A stretch of DNA of 23,979 nucleotides from DTU049 sp033809015 (GCA_033809015.1 JAPXMM010000024.1:1-23979), one strand, 5' to 3'. Counted from the stretch's first letter, positions 8,717-15,696 are shown. Translations and numbers: made by a program. Notes: generated by a model from the sequence alone, not told the origin.

Positions 8717-8884
8717 TTGAATTGGCGTTTAAGTAATAAATAAATTATTATTATGAATGTTTTATAACAAATAATTTCCCAGTGCGGTTTTAATACGAGC
8801 TGATAATAAATATTAAAGTTATTCTTTAAATACAGAAAATACAGAAAAATTTAGCAAAATGTATTATCTAAAAGCCTATTTCAA
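8717..8884. mobile_element. 168-bp MITE-like element with exact 8-bp target duplication
   Basis: The left end TTGAATTGGCGTTTAAGTAA (8717 on) and the right end read on the other strand, TTGAAATAGGCTTTTAGATA (from 8884), are imperfect inverted repeats. AATATTTA occurs directly outside both ends (8709-8716 and 8885-8892), an exact 8-bp direct repeat. The interior has no credible coding frame. It contains a segment (8774-8830) that recurs at 19817-19872. The same ends recur at 10567-10687 and, singly, at 1516-1550. Confidence 0.72.
8774..8830 (+). repeat. Dispersed repeat, copy A
   Basis: ATTTCCCAGTGCGGTTTTAA and the sequence to ATTCTTTAA align with 19817-19872 (ATTTCCAATGTGGTTTTAAT onward) over about 56 bases with one single-base indel and roughly three quarters of positions identical. 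This copy lies inside the 168-bp element. Confidence 0.6.
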
Positions 8885-8959
8885 AATATTTATTAAAACT
8901 GAATTAATTGTATTACTAATAAAATGATTAATTTTATCAAAAAATTTAAAAATTCTAAT

Positions 8960-9508
8960 ATGAAAACTGTGCAATTGCATGATAAAACTTTTGAATTATT
9001 TATTCCTCAAGAAGACATAGAAAAAAGGATAGATTTATTGAGCCAAATGATTGTAAAAGATCTCGGAGATACAACTCCAGTATTTATCTCTGTATTAAAT
9101 GGAGCATTTATGTTTACAAGCGAAATAGTTAGACGTTTCCCATATAATTGCGAAGTAGATTTTTTAAAAACTAGCTCATATGTAGGCACTGTAAGCTCTG
9201 GCAATGTAAATCTGACTACCAATAGCATAAAAGCTTCTTTAGCAAATAGGAATATTATTGTTCTAGAAGATATTATTGATACAGGATTAACAATTAAAAG
9301 TTTACTAAATGATTTATCTAAATATAATCCTAAAAAAATTTATATAGCAACTCTACTTTTTAAACCAGAAATTTTTAAATTTAAAAATGAAATAGATATT
9401 AACTACATTGGTTTTGATATTTCTGATGAATTTGTCGTAGGATATGGATTAGACTATGATGGATTAGGAAGAAATTTATTAGATATTTACAAATTAAATC
9501 AAATATGA
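8960..9508 (+). CDS. hpt: Hypoxanthine phosphoribosyltransferase
   Basis: This enzyme converts hypoxanthine (and guanine) plus PRPP to IMP (GMP) in purine salvage. From the ATG at 8960 it is 182 residues, the usual family length; an in-frame ATG at 8924 would add 12 Lys/Asn-rich residues (INFIKKFKNSN) with no family counterpart. It shows ISVLNGAFMF, VDFLKTSSYVG (the flexible loop region) and the PRPP-binding motif VLEDIIDTGLT at about 101-111. The late FDISDEFVVGYGLDYD segment, which contacts the base and metal, is intact. Its stop overlaps the adk start by 4 bases (ATGA), so the two are translationally coupled, as is common in Bacteroidetes. Confidence 0.93.
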   Translation: MKTVQLHDKTFELFIPQEDIEKRIDLLSQMIVKDLGDTTPVFISVLNGAFMFTSEIVRRFPYNCEVDFLKTSSYVGTVSSGNVNLTTNSIKASLANRNIIVLEDIIDTGLTIKSLLNDLSKYNPKKIYIATLLFKPEIFKFKNEIDINYIGFDISDEFVVGYGLDYDGLGRNLLDIYKLNQI

Positions 9509-10080
9509 TAAATTTAGTAATTTTTGGTCCACTTGGCAGTGGTAAGAGCACGCAAGCTCAAAAAATCAAAGAAAAATATGGGTTTATACATTTCCCAACA
9601 GGTGATTTATTAAGAGATGAGATAAAAAAACAAACTCCTTTAGGCAAAAATATAGAAAAGGTTGTAAACTCTGGTGCATTAGTATCTGGTGAACTCATCG
9701 AAGAGATAGTAAATGAGTTTATTAAAAATAATAAAAATGCAAGAGGAATAATTTTTGACGGATTCCCTAGGACAGTACATCAAGCAGAAATGCTAGATAA
9801 AGAATTAGCGAATAATGATTTGAAAATCGATTTAGTAATAAAACTAGACATCCCTGAAACGATAATAAAAAATCGATTAAAATATAGAGCACAGAAAGAA
9901 GATAGAAAAGATGACAATTATGAAACTATATCAAATAGACTGCAATTTTATTTTCAATATACTTTACCTATTATAGATTATTACAAAAAAACTAACAAAA
10001 ACATTGTAGATATCTATAGTGATAGAGATATAAACGAAGTTTTTAATGATATTTGCCAACAAATAGATAAATTACTTTAA
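9505..10080 (+). CDS. adk: Adenylate kinase (short, LID-less form)
   Basis: This enzyme catalyses AMP + ATP to 2 ADP. The 191-residue length and the absence of a Cys4 or long LID domain match the short form usual in Bacteroidetes. The P-loop is GPLGSGKSTQA (8-18); most adenylate kinases have PGSGKGTQ, so Leu for Pro and Ser for Gly are small departures that still satisfy the Walker A pattern. PTGDLLRDEI and FDGFPRT (84-90) bind AMP, and RLKYRAQKEDRKDD carries the lid arginines and the DRxDD-type signature. Because of the P-loop changes a related nucleoside-monophosphate kinase is conceivable, but the hpt neighbour and overall pattern favour Adk. Confidence 0.9.
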   Translation: MINLVIFGPLGSGKSTQAQKIKEKYGFIHFPTGDLLRDEIKKQTPLGKNIEKVVNSGALVSGELIEEIVNEFIKNNKNARGIIFDGFPRTVHQAEMLDKELANNDLKIDLVIKLDIPETIIKNRLKYRAQKEDRKDDNYETISNRLQFYFQYTLPIIDYYKKTNKNIVDIYSDRDINEVFNDICQQIDKLL

Positions 10081-10118
10081 AGTTTTATTGCTTTAATCAA
10101 ATACGAATAACTATAAAA

Positions 10119-10520
10119 TTAATTTTGAGAATTTTTATTTTCTTTTTTCAAATCTACTAACCACTTACCCTCTATCCTTAACAAGTCTAAAGTATCTAAT
10201 TTTTCATTAGCTATATAAGCGCATTTAGCTGTATTACCGTAGATATAACATTTTTTGATATCTACATTAGCTTTAGGTATTTGCAAGCTATCACGTTTAT
10301 CCGCAGGCATCATGCCTATGATGTTTTTGAAAAAAGCTATCATCATTTTTGTGTTTTCAGTGCTATATTTAGATGCTTCTTCGAAATTTAATTTTTGAAA
10401 ATTTGTTAAAAATTGCTTAGATACATATTCTGGTGTATTTTTCTTTTGAAAAATAGAGCAAGATGTTGTCAATATTAAAAACAAACTAATAAAAATAATT
10501 GACTTATTTTTCCAATTCAT
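10119..10520 (-). CDS. Small lipoprotein, DUF4878/NTF2-like
   Basis: This 133-residue protein begins with a lipoprotein signal: a hydrophobic stretch SIIFISLFLIL followed by the lipobox TTSC, Cys21. The mature part starts with TPEYVSKQFLTNFQKLNFEEASKYSTENT and ends with LRIEGKWLVDLKKE, the layout of DUF4878-like lipoproteins with an NTF2-type cone fold. Function is unknown. It is convergent with adk and transcribed alone; TAATTTTG on the minus strand at 10547-10554 is a plausible -7 box. It should sit in the periplasm or outer membrane as a lipid-anchored protein. Confidence 0.78.
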   Translation of the reverse strand: MNWKNKSIIFISLFLILTTSCSIFQKKNTPEYVSKQFLTNFQKLNFEEASKYSTENTKMMIAFFKNIIGMMPADKRDSLQIPKANVDIKKCYIYGNTAKCAYIANEKLDTLDLLRIEGKWLVDLKKENKNSQN

Positions 10521-10546
10521 AATGTTGAGTTTTTTTAAAATATTTT

Positions 10547-10554
10547 CAAAATTA
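10547..10554 (-). promoter_or_regulatory. -7 promoter box for the small lipoprotein gene
   Basis: TAATTTTG on the minus strand matches TAnnTTTG, 26 bases upstream of the ATG. Confidence 0.55.
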
Positions 10555-10566
10555 TAAAAAAATAAA

Positions 10567-10687
10567 TTTAAATAGTCGTTTAATTAATAAAAAATTATTA
10601 CTGTGAATACATCAGTAATAAATATATTTATTAATAGTTTAATTTGACATGTTAATAAAAATTGACTTTCTAATCGCCTATTTCAGA
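10567..10687. mobile_element. Second MITE-like element, related ends
   Basis: The left end TTTAAATAGTCGTTTAATTA and the right end read on the minus strand (CTGAAATAGGCGATTAGAAA) match the ends of the 168-bp element at 8717-8884 in opposite orientation to each other. The flanks AAAATAAA (10559-10566) and AAGATAAA (10688-10695) agree at 7 of 8 positions, like a decayed target duplication. The roughly 120-bp unit has no open frame and its interior differs from the other copy. Confidence 0.58.
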
Positions 10688-10752
10688 AAGATAAAATTTT
10701 TTTGAAAAATTTTATCTTAAATGTTAGATCTCTTTACAAGATAAATCAATAA

Positions 10753-10779
10753 AAAAAAGGGTCTTACGCCCCCTTTTTT
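10753..10779. terminator. Terminator of the rpsF-rpsR-rplI operon
   Basis: AAAAAAGGG (10753-10761) pairs with CCCTTTTTT (10771-10779). Read on the minus strand it is a stem followed by a T-run, about 30 bases after the rplI stop. It could act in both directions. Confidence 0.8.
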
Positions 10780-10807
10780 AAGCAAATGGAATATTTATAA
10801 ATGGATA

Positions 10808-11320
10808 TTATTCTTGATTATCTTCTGTTTGTTGTTGGTTATTTATTTCAACAGCTGGCTCATCGCTAACAACTTCAAATTCAAATTCAGCATAAATGTC
10901 TCTGTAGATATGAGTTTTTGCTTTATAAGTGCCTATCTGTTTAATGTGTTCATCGGGGATAGAAATGGTTTTGCGATCTACTTCAAACTTATATTGCTCA
11001 AGAATAGCATCTGCTATCATTGCAGTAGTCACACTACCGTAAATTCTACCTGTATTTTGAGCTACTTTAGTTTTTACAATTAGCTTTACTTGGTTTAATT
11101 TTTCAGCGAGAGCTTTAGCGTCTGCTAAAGTTTTTTCTTCTTTAGCACTTCTCTGCTTTTTAATTTCTTGATACATTTTTTTATTAGATGTAGTAGCTGG
11201 TATAGCTAATCCTTTAGGGATTAAAAAATTGCGAGCATACCCAGCTTTTACTTTTACAGTATCATATTTATAACCCACTTTTGGGACATCTTCCTTTAAA
11301 ATTACTTCTACTAATGCCAT
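10808..11320 (-). CDS. rplI: 50S ribosomal protein bL9
   Basis: The N-terminal domain begins MALVEVILKEDVPKVGYKYDTVKVKAGYARNFLIP, the conserved L1-stalk-side RNA-binding part, followed by the long connecting helix (about 40-75) and the C-terminal domain (KTKVAQNTGRIYGSVT, IPDEHIKQIGTY). At 170 residues it is about 20 longer than the usual 148; the excess is an acidic and Gln/Asn-rich tail (EINNQQQTEDNQE), which appears disordered. It is the last gene of rpsF-rpsR-rplI and follows rpsR by 16 bases. Confidence 0.96.
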   Translation of the reverse strand: MALVEVILKEDVPKVGYKYDTVKVKAGYARNFLIPKGLAIPATTSNKKMYQEIKKQRSAKEEKTLADAKALAEKLNQVKLIVKTKVAQNTGRIYGSVTTAMIADAILEQYKFEVDRKTISIPDEHIKQIGTYKAKTHIYRDIYAEFEFEVVSDEPAVEINNQQQTEDNQE

Positions 11321-11336
11321 GATTTTCTAATTTTTA

Positions 11337-11603
11337 TTATTTTAATAAATCAGTAGTGAAAGGTAAAAGAGCTAAATGTCTAGCTCTTTTAATAGCTTTA
11401 GCTACTTTTCTTTGATATTTAGCAGAGGTGCCAGTGATTCTACGTGGCAAAATCTTACCTTGTTCATTAACAAATTTTACTAAAAAATCTGGATCTTTGT
11501 AATCCACATATTTAATTCTAGCTTTGCGAAAACGACAATATTTTTTTACTCTTGTCTCTATATTAATTGGAGTTAAAAATTTAATTCCTGGATCTATAGC
11601 CAT
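11337..11603 (-). CDS. rpsR: 30S ribosomal protein bS18
   Basis: This 88-residue protein shows KKYCRFRKA, YVDYKDPDFLVKFVNEQGKILPRR and GTSAKYQRKVAKAIKRARHLALLPF, the S18 signature. It has the single-Cys (non-zinc) form. bS18 binds as a heterodimer with bS6 in the 30S platform, which matches its place directly after rpsF. Confidence 0.97.
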   Translation of the reverse strand: MAIDPGIKFLTPINIETRVKKYCRFRKARIKYVDYKDPDFLVKFVNEQGKILPRRITGTSAKYQRKVAKAIKRARHLALLPFTTDLLK

Positions 11604-11624
11604 AATATTAATATCTTTTAAAAA

Positions 11625-11996
11625 TTATAATTCAATTTTATTTTTTTCTTTGATTTTATTTTCAGCTTGTTGTTTTTTACGTTTTTCATTCCACTCTATG
11701 CCATATTTGTCTAGTTTAACAGTTAAATAACGCAAAACACGTTCATCACGCTTAAAATTAAGCTCTAATAATGATATTAGATTATTTTTATCAGTTTCAT
11801 ATTGGAATAAATAATAAAATCCAGTAGTTTTTTTCTGTATAGGATATGCTAATTTTCGCAGTCCCCAGAATTCCTCATAAATATTTTGAGCACCATTTTG
11901 CTCTAATAATTCTTTGTACCTTTTTACCGTTTCCTTTGCCTGCTCTTCAGACAAAACGGGAGTTAAAATGAAAACGGTTTCATAATTATTCACCAT
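11625..11996 (-). CDS. rpsF: 30S ribosomal protein bS6
   Basis: This 123-residue protein begins MVNNYETVFILTPVLSEEQAKETVKRY and shows EEFWGLRKLAYPIQKKTTGFYYLF, then RDERVLRYLTVKL. It is the first gene of the operon. The C-terminus is a long basic and acidic tail (EKRKKQQAENKIKEKNKIEL), a common lineage-specific extension. The leader from the predicted start site is only about 20 bases, too short for the S6:S18-binding leader structure known from other bacteria, so feedback by that route is unlikely here. Confidence 0.97.
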   Translation of the reverse strand: MVNNYETVFILTPVLSEEQAKETVKRYKELLEQNGAQNIYEEFWGLRKLAYPIQKKTTGFYYLFQYETDKNNLISLLELNFKRDERVLRYLTVKLDKYGIEWNEKRKKQQAENKIKEKNKIEL

Positions 11997-12022
11997 AAAT
12001 CTTTTTTTAAAATTTTAGTTTG

Positions 12023-12054
12023 CAAAATTAATAATTTTTTTTAATTTACCCAAA
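12023..12054 (-). promoter_or_regulatory. Promoter of the rpsF operon (-33 and -7)
   Basis: On the minus strand TTTG (12051-12054) and TAATTTTG (12023-12030) are spaced by 20 bases, a full Bacteroidetes promoter, 26 bases before the rpsF ATG. Confidence 0.75.
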
Positions 12055-12155
12055 ATTAATATTAAAAAAATATAAATTGCATTTTATTAACTGTGATTGG
12101 CAATAGATAACAAATAATAAATGTCATTAAGTTATATAATTTTTATATAACATTG

Positions 12156-12163
12156 TATCTTTG
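12156..12163 (+). promoter_or_regulatory. -7 promoter box of the flavodiiron operon
   Basis: TATCTTTG followed by C, 20 bases before the ATG at 12184. The -33 element is not obvious. Confidence 0.65.
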
Positions 12164-12183
12164 CATTATAAAAAATAAAAATT

Positions 12184-13410
12184 ATGCAAAAAATCAAAAA
12201 AATAGATGATAAGGTAATACCTATCAGTAAAGATGTTTGCTGGATAGGAGTTTTAGATTATGATATTGTAACTTTTGATGTAGTGATGGAAACAAAATAT
12301 GGCACAACATATAATTCATATTTTATAAATGCTGAGATGCCTACCATCATAGAAACAACAAAAGAAACTTTTTGGGAGACATATTTGCAAAAAATCAAAC
12401 AAGTAATTGAACCAGAAAAGATTAAATACATTGTACTCGATCATACAGAACCTGATCATAGTGGCAATTTAATGAATTTACTCAAACTAGCTCCAAATGC
12501 AACTGTTTTGGGTAGTGCTAGTGCTATTAGGAATCTTAAAGATTTATTTAATAGGGATTTCCCCAATATTATCGTGAAAGGTGGAGACACATTAGATCTA
12601 GGGAATAAAACATTAGAATTTATATCTGCTCCAAATCTACATTGGCCAGATAGTATTTATACATATTTAAAAGAAGATAAATTTTTATTTACATGTGATA
12701 GCTTTGGATGCCATTATGCAGATGAAAGAATGATAGACAATAAAGTTGGTAACTTTGACGATGCATTCAAATATTATTTTGATGTGATACTAAAACCGTT
12801 TAGCAAATTTATGCTTCAAGCTATAGATAGAATAAAAAATTTAGAAATCAATAGCATACTTACAGGACATGGACCATTACTATTAAATAATTGGGAAAGA
12901 TATGTTGATTGGTCAGCAAAATTATCACAAGAATTTCTGGCTACCAAAAAATATCAAGATATTTTAATAGCTTATGTGTCAGCATATGGTAAGACAGGCA
13001 AATTAGCTGAAGCGATAGCTGAAGGTGCTCGAGAAGAAGGTTTAGAAGTCATACTGAAAGATATAGAACATGTAAATTTAGGAGATTTAGATGAATATTT
13101 AACAAGAGCTAAAGGTATAGCTATTGGCTCACCAGTAATAAATCAAAATATACTTTTACCAATTTATAAATTATTCGGAGCCATTAATCCTATTAGAGAT
13201 AGAGGTAAATTTGTTTTGCCATTTGGATCTTTTGGCTGGAGTGGAGAAAATCAAAAATTAATTCCTAACATTGCTGCAGGGCTGAAATTGAATGTTTTAG
13301 ATGAAGCAATATTTACCAAATTTACACCTAGTGACCAAGATATTAAAAAAGCTAAAGAATTAGGGAAAAAATTAGCACAACTTGTGAAAGAAAATAATGC
13401 AGATGAATGA
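12184..13410 (+). CDS. fprA: Flavodiiron protein (A-type flavoprotein, O2/NO reductase)
   Basis: This 408-residue cytoplasmic enzyme reduces O2 to water and/or NO to N2O, taking electrons from rubredoxin or a similar partner. The N-terminal metallo-beta-lactamase-like domain carries the full diiron set: HTEPDH (His87, Glu89, Asp91), His153 in NLHWPDS, Asp172 in CDSFG and His229 in GHGP. The C-terminal flavodoxin domain starts near 258 (ILIAYVSAYGKTGKLAEAIA, the FMN phosphate loop) and continues with IAIGSPVINQN and FGSFGWSGE. No fused rubredoxin is present. All ligands are intact, so activity is expected; O2 versus NO preference cannot be read from sequence. Its presence argues for an anaerobe or microaerophile. 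It overlaps the next gene by 4 bases. Confidence 0.93.
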   Translation: MQKIKKIDDKVIPISKDVCWIGVLDYDIVTFDVVMETKYGTTYNSYFINAEMPTIIETTKETFWETYLQKIKQVIEPEKIKYIVLDHTEPDHSGNLMNLLKLAPNATVLGSASAIRNLKDLFNRDFPNIIVKGGDTLDLGNKTLEFISAPNLHWPDSIYTYLKEDKFLFTCDSFGCHYADERMIDNKVGNFDDAFKYYFDVILKPFSKFMLQAIDRIKNLEINSILTGHGPLLLNNWERYVDWSAKLSQEFLATKKYQDILIAYVSAYGKTGKLAEAIAEGAREEGLEVILKDIEHVNLGDLDEYLTRAKGIAIGSPVINQNILLPIYKLFGAINPIRDRGKFVLPFGSFGWSGENQKLIPNIAAGLKLNVLDEAIFTKFTPSDQDIKKAKELGKKLAQLVKENNADE

Positions 13411-13967
13411 AACGCTTATTTATAGCCATCCCCATAAAACTAAATAACCTTGCAAAACTATCTATTTTAGAAATACAAAATCAATTATCACAAAATAGTA
13501 TAAAATGGGTATCATTTGATAATATACACCTGACTTTGCAATTTCTGGGAGATACAAATGAAAATGATATTGCGACAATCATAAATATATTAGATAATTT
13601 GCAAGGATATTTTACTAAATTTGAAGTGCAATTATCAGGTTTGCATACTTTTGGCAGTAGAGATAATCCTAATGTATTGTGGACTAAGTGGATAGATAAT
13701 AATCAGACCAAAAATTTAGCAAAATTATTAAATGAACAAATATCATTAATAAATAATATAAAATCTGATGAAAAATTTATCCCACACTTAACATTAGGAC
13801 GAATAAAAAGGATTACTAATTTAAGTAAATTTAATGAAATAATATCTAATAATGCAAATCTATCCTTAGGAAAATACTCTATTGACGAAATTATACTTTT
13901 TGAGAGTAAATTAAAACCACATGGACCAGAATATTTTGCTTTACACAAAATCAAAGCCCATAAATAA
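13407..13967 (+). CDS. thpR: RNA 2',3'-cyclic phosphodiesterase (2H family)
   Basis: This 186-residue protein begins MKRLFIAIPIKLNN and holds the two catalytic HxTx motifs of the 2H superfamily: HLTLQFLGDT (about 42-51) and HLTLGRIKR (about 127-135). The ending ILFESKLKPHGPEYFALHKI is typical of ThpR, once called 2'-5' RNA ligase. It likely opens 2',3'-cyclic phosphates on RNA ends. The start codon overlaps the flavodiiron stop (ATGA), so the two are co-translated; why an RNA-end enzyme rides with an O2/NO reductase is not explained. Confidence 0.9.
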   Translation: MKRLFIAIPIKLNNLAKLSILEIQNQLSQNSIKWVSFDNIHLTLQFLGDTNENDIATIINILDNLQGYFTKFEVQLSGLHTFGSRDNPNVLWTKWIDNNQTKNLAKLLNEQISLINNIKSDEKFIPHLTLGRIKRITNLSKFNEIISNNANLSLGKYSIDEIILFESKLKPHGPEYFALHKIKAHK

Positions 13968-14010
13968 ATGCATTAAACATTTTTTAATAAGGACATATAA
14001 ATAAAAAACA

Positions 14011-14421
14011 ATGGTAAAAACATATGAAATAAAACTTCCGCCATATAAAAGAGGTTTTCATCTAATAACAAATAAAATACTAGAAGTAATAGAACCTTTA
14101 CCAGAGGCAGGTTTGCTAAATATTTTTCTACGACATACATCGGCAGCAATAACAATAAATGAAAATTACGATCCTGATGTCAGACGAGATATGGAAGCAA
14201 TAAGTAATGAATTAGTACCAGAAGATTTGCCATTTATTACACATGATTTAGAGGGGGCAGATGACATGCCTGCACATTTCAAAAGTTCGATGTTTGGTGT
14301 TTCACTAATAATACCAATAGTAAAAGGAGAGCTATCATTAGGCATATGGCAAGGAATATATTTATGCGAATTTAGGACTAGAGCTTCAGCACGAGAAATA
14401 GTGGTGACGATAGTTAGTTAA
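14011..14421 (+). CDS. YjbQ family protein (UPF0047)
   Basis: This 136-residue protein shows LRHTSAAITINENYDPDVRRDME, FITHDLEGADDMPAHFKSSMFG and LSLGIWQGIYLCEFR, the complete YjbQ/UPF0047 signature with the conserved His residues grouped around one pocket. Members have been credited with thiamine-phosphate synthase side activity, but their cellular role is unsettled. It lies 43 bases after thpR and probably shares the flavodiiron transcript. Its stop codon is followed at once by a G-rich tandem repeat. Confidence 0.88.
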   Translation: MVKTYEIKLPPYKRGFHLITNKILEVIEPLPEAGLLNIFLRHTSAAITINENYDPDVRRDMEAISNELVPEDLPFITHDLEGADDMPAHFKSSMFGVSLIIPIVKGELSLGIWQGIYLCEFRTRASAREIVVTIVS

Positions 14422-14424
14422 ATA

Positions 14425-14482
14425 GGTGGGAGAGGGGTGGGAAAGGGGTGGGAAAGGGGTGGGAAAGGGGTGGGAAAGGGGT
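14425..14482 (+). repeat. G-rich 11-bp tandem repeat
   Basis: Four exact copies of GGGGTGGGAAA run from 14434 to 14477. They are preceded by a degenerate unit (GGTGGGAGA from 14425) and followed by a partial unit (GGGGT, 14478-14482). The strand carries ten or so runs of two to four G with short T or AAA/A loops, so G-quadruplex formation is plausible. It begins 4 bases after the yjbQ stop and ends just before the left flank shared by the two IS1595-type copies. Nothing else in this AT-rich window resembles it. Confidence 0.9.
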
Positions 14483-14537
14483 AATATAATTCTATAAATG
14501 TTTTTAAAAATCAAGTTTTTTTGTTATCGAAAATTTT

Positions 14538-14545
14538 TATATTTG
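14538..14545 (+). promoter_or_regulatory. -7 promoter box of IS1595-type gene, copy 1
   Basis: TATATTTG followed by C, 16 bases before the ATG; the same box is present in copy 2 at 23596-23603. The element thus carries its own Bacteroidetes-style promoter. Confidence 0.65.
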
Positions 14546-14561
14546 CAAAAAGTATATAATT

Positions 14562-15569
14562 ATGAATAACCTTTTAGAAAATCCAACAGAATTATTCACC
14601 CTTACTAAAGAAGGTACACGTGAGTTCTACGACAATCTCTATAATGAAATGATAGAAGAAGGTAAAGATGTAGTCGATTACCAAGAGATCAAAGCCATGT
14701 CTACAGGTGTATTATGCCCAGATTGCAATAGTAGTCATGTTATTAAAAATGGTTTGCAAAGTGGAGTTCAAAACTACCGATGCAAAAACTGTGGTAGGCA
14801 ATTCAGAGTTACCACTGGCACCTTTATGTATCGTGTTCATGAAAAGGGCAAAATGTTAGAATATATCAAATGTATGAGTGCTGGCATGAGCTTGAGAGAG
14901 TGTGCCAGGAATGTACATATTAGTCTTTCAACAAGTTTCTTTTGGCGGCACAGAATATTGTGTGCCATGCAGTCATTTGAAGATAATGTAAATTTCTTTG
15001 GGGTAGTAGAATTAGAAGAGCTACTGATGAAATATTCAGAGAAAGGCAAAAAGAAACGAGACAAGAAAGAGCTAAAAAAATTGAAGAAAAAGAAACCAAC
15101 AAAAGTTGCAGTATTGGCTGCCACAGATAGGAGTGGAAATATTTTGTTCAAAAAATTAGAAGATGAAAGGGTGCAGGCTGATCATATATCTGCTTTTCTA
15201 AAATCACGAATATCTGAGGATTCGGTGGTGTGTGGCAGCAATAAAAAAGCTTTCAAGACTGTAACTGCAGAACACATCAAACACAAAGAGATAACTTCTA
15301 ATAAAAAGAAAAAGGATGGCATATATAGTGTATCTACTGTTCATAAGAAGATTACAAATTTTGTTAGCTGGATATATTACAAGTTTCGTGGAGTCGCAAC
15401 AAAATACTTAACTAACTATATAATGTGGTTTGTAGTGAAGGGGAAGTATTTGGCGGGGAAGATTATAGAAGATACTGGGAGGTTATTGAATTTGGCAGCG
15501 TCTGATAGGCGGGCGTGGGAGCGGTACAGCTATCTGATGTCATCAACATATTTAATTCATAACATTTAA
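14562..15569 (+). CDS. IS1595-type transposase homologue with degenerate catalytic site
   Basis: This is a 335-residue protein. Residues 52-77 form a zinc ribbon (CPDC...CKNC), 97-135 a helix-turn-helix (MSLRECARNVHIS, then WRHRIL), and the rest matches the ISXO2/IS1595 DDE fold, including FRGVATKYLTNYIMWF. The family's acidic positions are missing: EIDET reads ELEEL (Glu152 for the first Asp), CTD reads CGS (Ser226 for the second Asp), and the HIQNVNxxHSRLK block reads SVSTVHKKITNFV. A Lys-rich linker fills 161-181. Differences from copy 2 are mostly synonymous. It may be an inactive DNA-binding derivative, or use residues I cannot recognise. The comparison with family motifs is from memory, not a computed alignment. 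Confidence 0.8.
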   Translation: MNNLLENPTELFTLTKEGTREFYDNLYNEMIEEGKDVVDYQEIKAMSTGVLCPDCNSSHVIKNGLQSGVQNYRCKNCGRQFRVTTGTFMYRVHEKGKMLEYIKCMSAGMSLRECARNVHISLSTSFFWRHRILCAMQSFEDNVNFFGVVELEELLMKYSEKGKKKRDKKELKKLKKKKPTKVAVLAATDRSGNILFKKLEDERVQADHISAFLKSRISEDSVVCGSNKKAFKTVTAEHIKHKEITSNKKKKDGIYSVSTVHKKITNFVSWIYYKFRGVATKYLTNYIMWFVVKGKYLAGKIIEDTGRLLNLAASDRRAWERYSYLMSSTYLIHNI

Positions 15570-15671
15570 ATATTATCTACATATTCCATTTAAGATTTAT
15601 CTTAATACTTTATTATTTTACTTCTTAATAATTTTAAAATAAAAAATTTAATTATTTATTATTTTTTTTAA

Positions 15672-15679
15672 TATCTTTG
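15672..15679 (+). promoter_or_regulatory. -7 promoter box of the lipoprotein gene
   Basis: TATCTTTG, 17 bases before the ATG at 15697. It argues against the TTG at 15688 as start, because that codon would sit at the predicted transcription start. Confidence 0.65.
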
Positions 15680-15696
15680 TAAAAAAATTGGTAATT

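Larger units (their letters stand above)
8663..8959. other. Intergenic region largely occupied by a MITE-like element
   Basis: The gap between yidC and hpt is AT-rich and mostly made of the element described at 8717-8884. No terminator with a stable stem was found after yidC, and no TAnnTTTG box was found close to hpt, so the hpt promoter is undetermined. Confidence 0.5.
14498..15600 (+). mobile_element. IS1595-type element, copy 1
   Basis: The left flank from ATGTTTTTAAAAATCAAG (14498) to the gene start is nearly identical to 23556-23618 before copy 2, so the repeated unit starts at or before 14498, possibly near 14483 (AATATAATT is also shared). The right boundary cannot be fixed because copy 2 runs off the window; 15600 is an arbitrary limit just past the stop. 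No terminal inverted repeats or target duplication could be established. Confidence 0.6.

Noticed and set aside
8924..8959. Upstream ATG of hpt
   Set aside because: It adds 12 Lys/Asn-rich residues absent from the family; the ATG at 8960 gives the normal length.
10814..11083. Plus-strand frame opposite rplI
   Set aside because: It is an antisense shadow of a confidently identified ribosomal protein gene.
11997..12022. S6:S18-binding leader regulating rpsF
   Set aside because: The leader from the predicted promoter is about 20 bases, AU-rich and without the required hairpin.
14425..14482. CRISPR array
   Set aside because: The 11-bp units are directly contiguous without spacers and no cas genes are near; it is a simple tandem repeat.
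14837..15151. Minus-strand open frames inside the IS1595-type gene
   Set aside because: They are Phe/Ser/Leu-rich antisense shadows of the Lys/Glu-rich coding strand, with no promoter or family match.
14498..15600. Defined terminal inverted repeats of the IS1595-type element
   Set aside because: The right end of copy 2 lies outside the window and no convincing inverted match to the left flank was found after the copy 1 stop, so exact boundaries were not claimed.
15688..15696. TTG start for the lipoprotein gene after the IS copy
   Set aside because: It lies where transcription should begin after TATCTTTG; the ATG at 15697 gives a clean lipoprotein signal.
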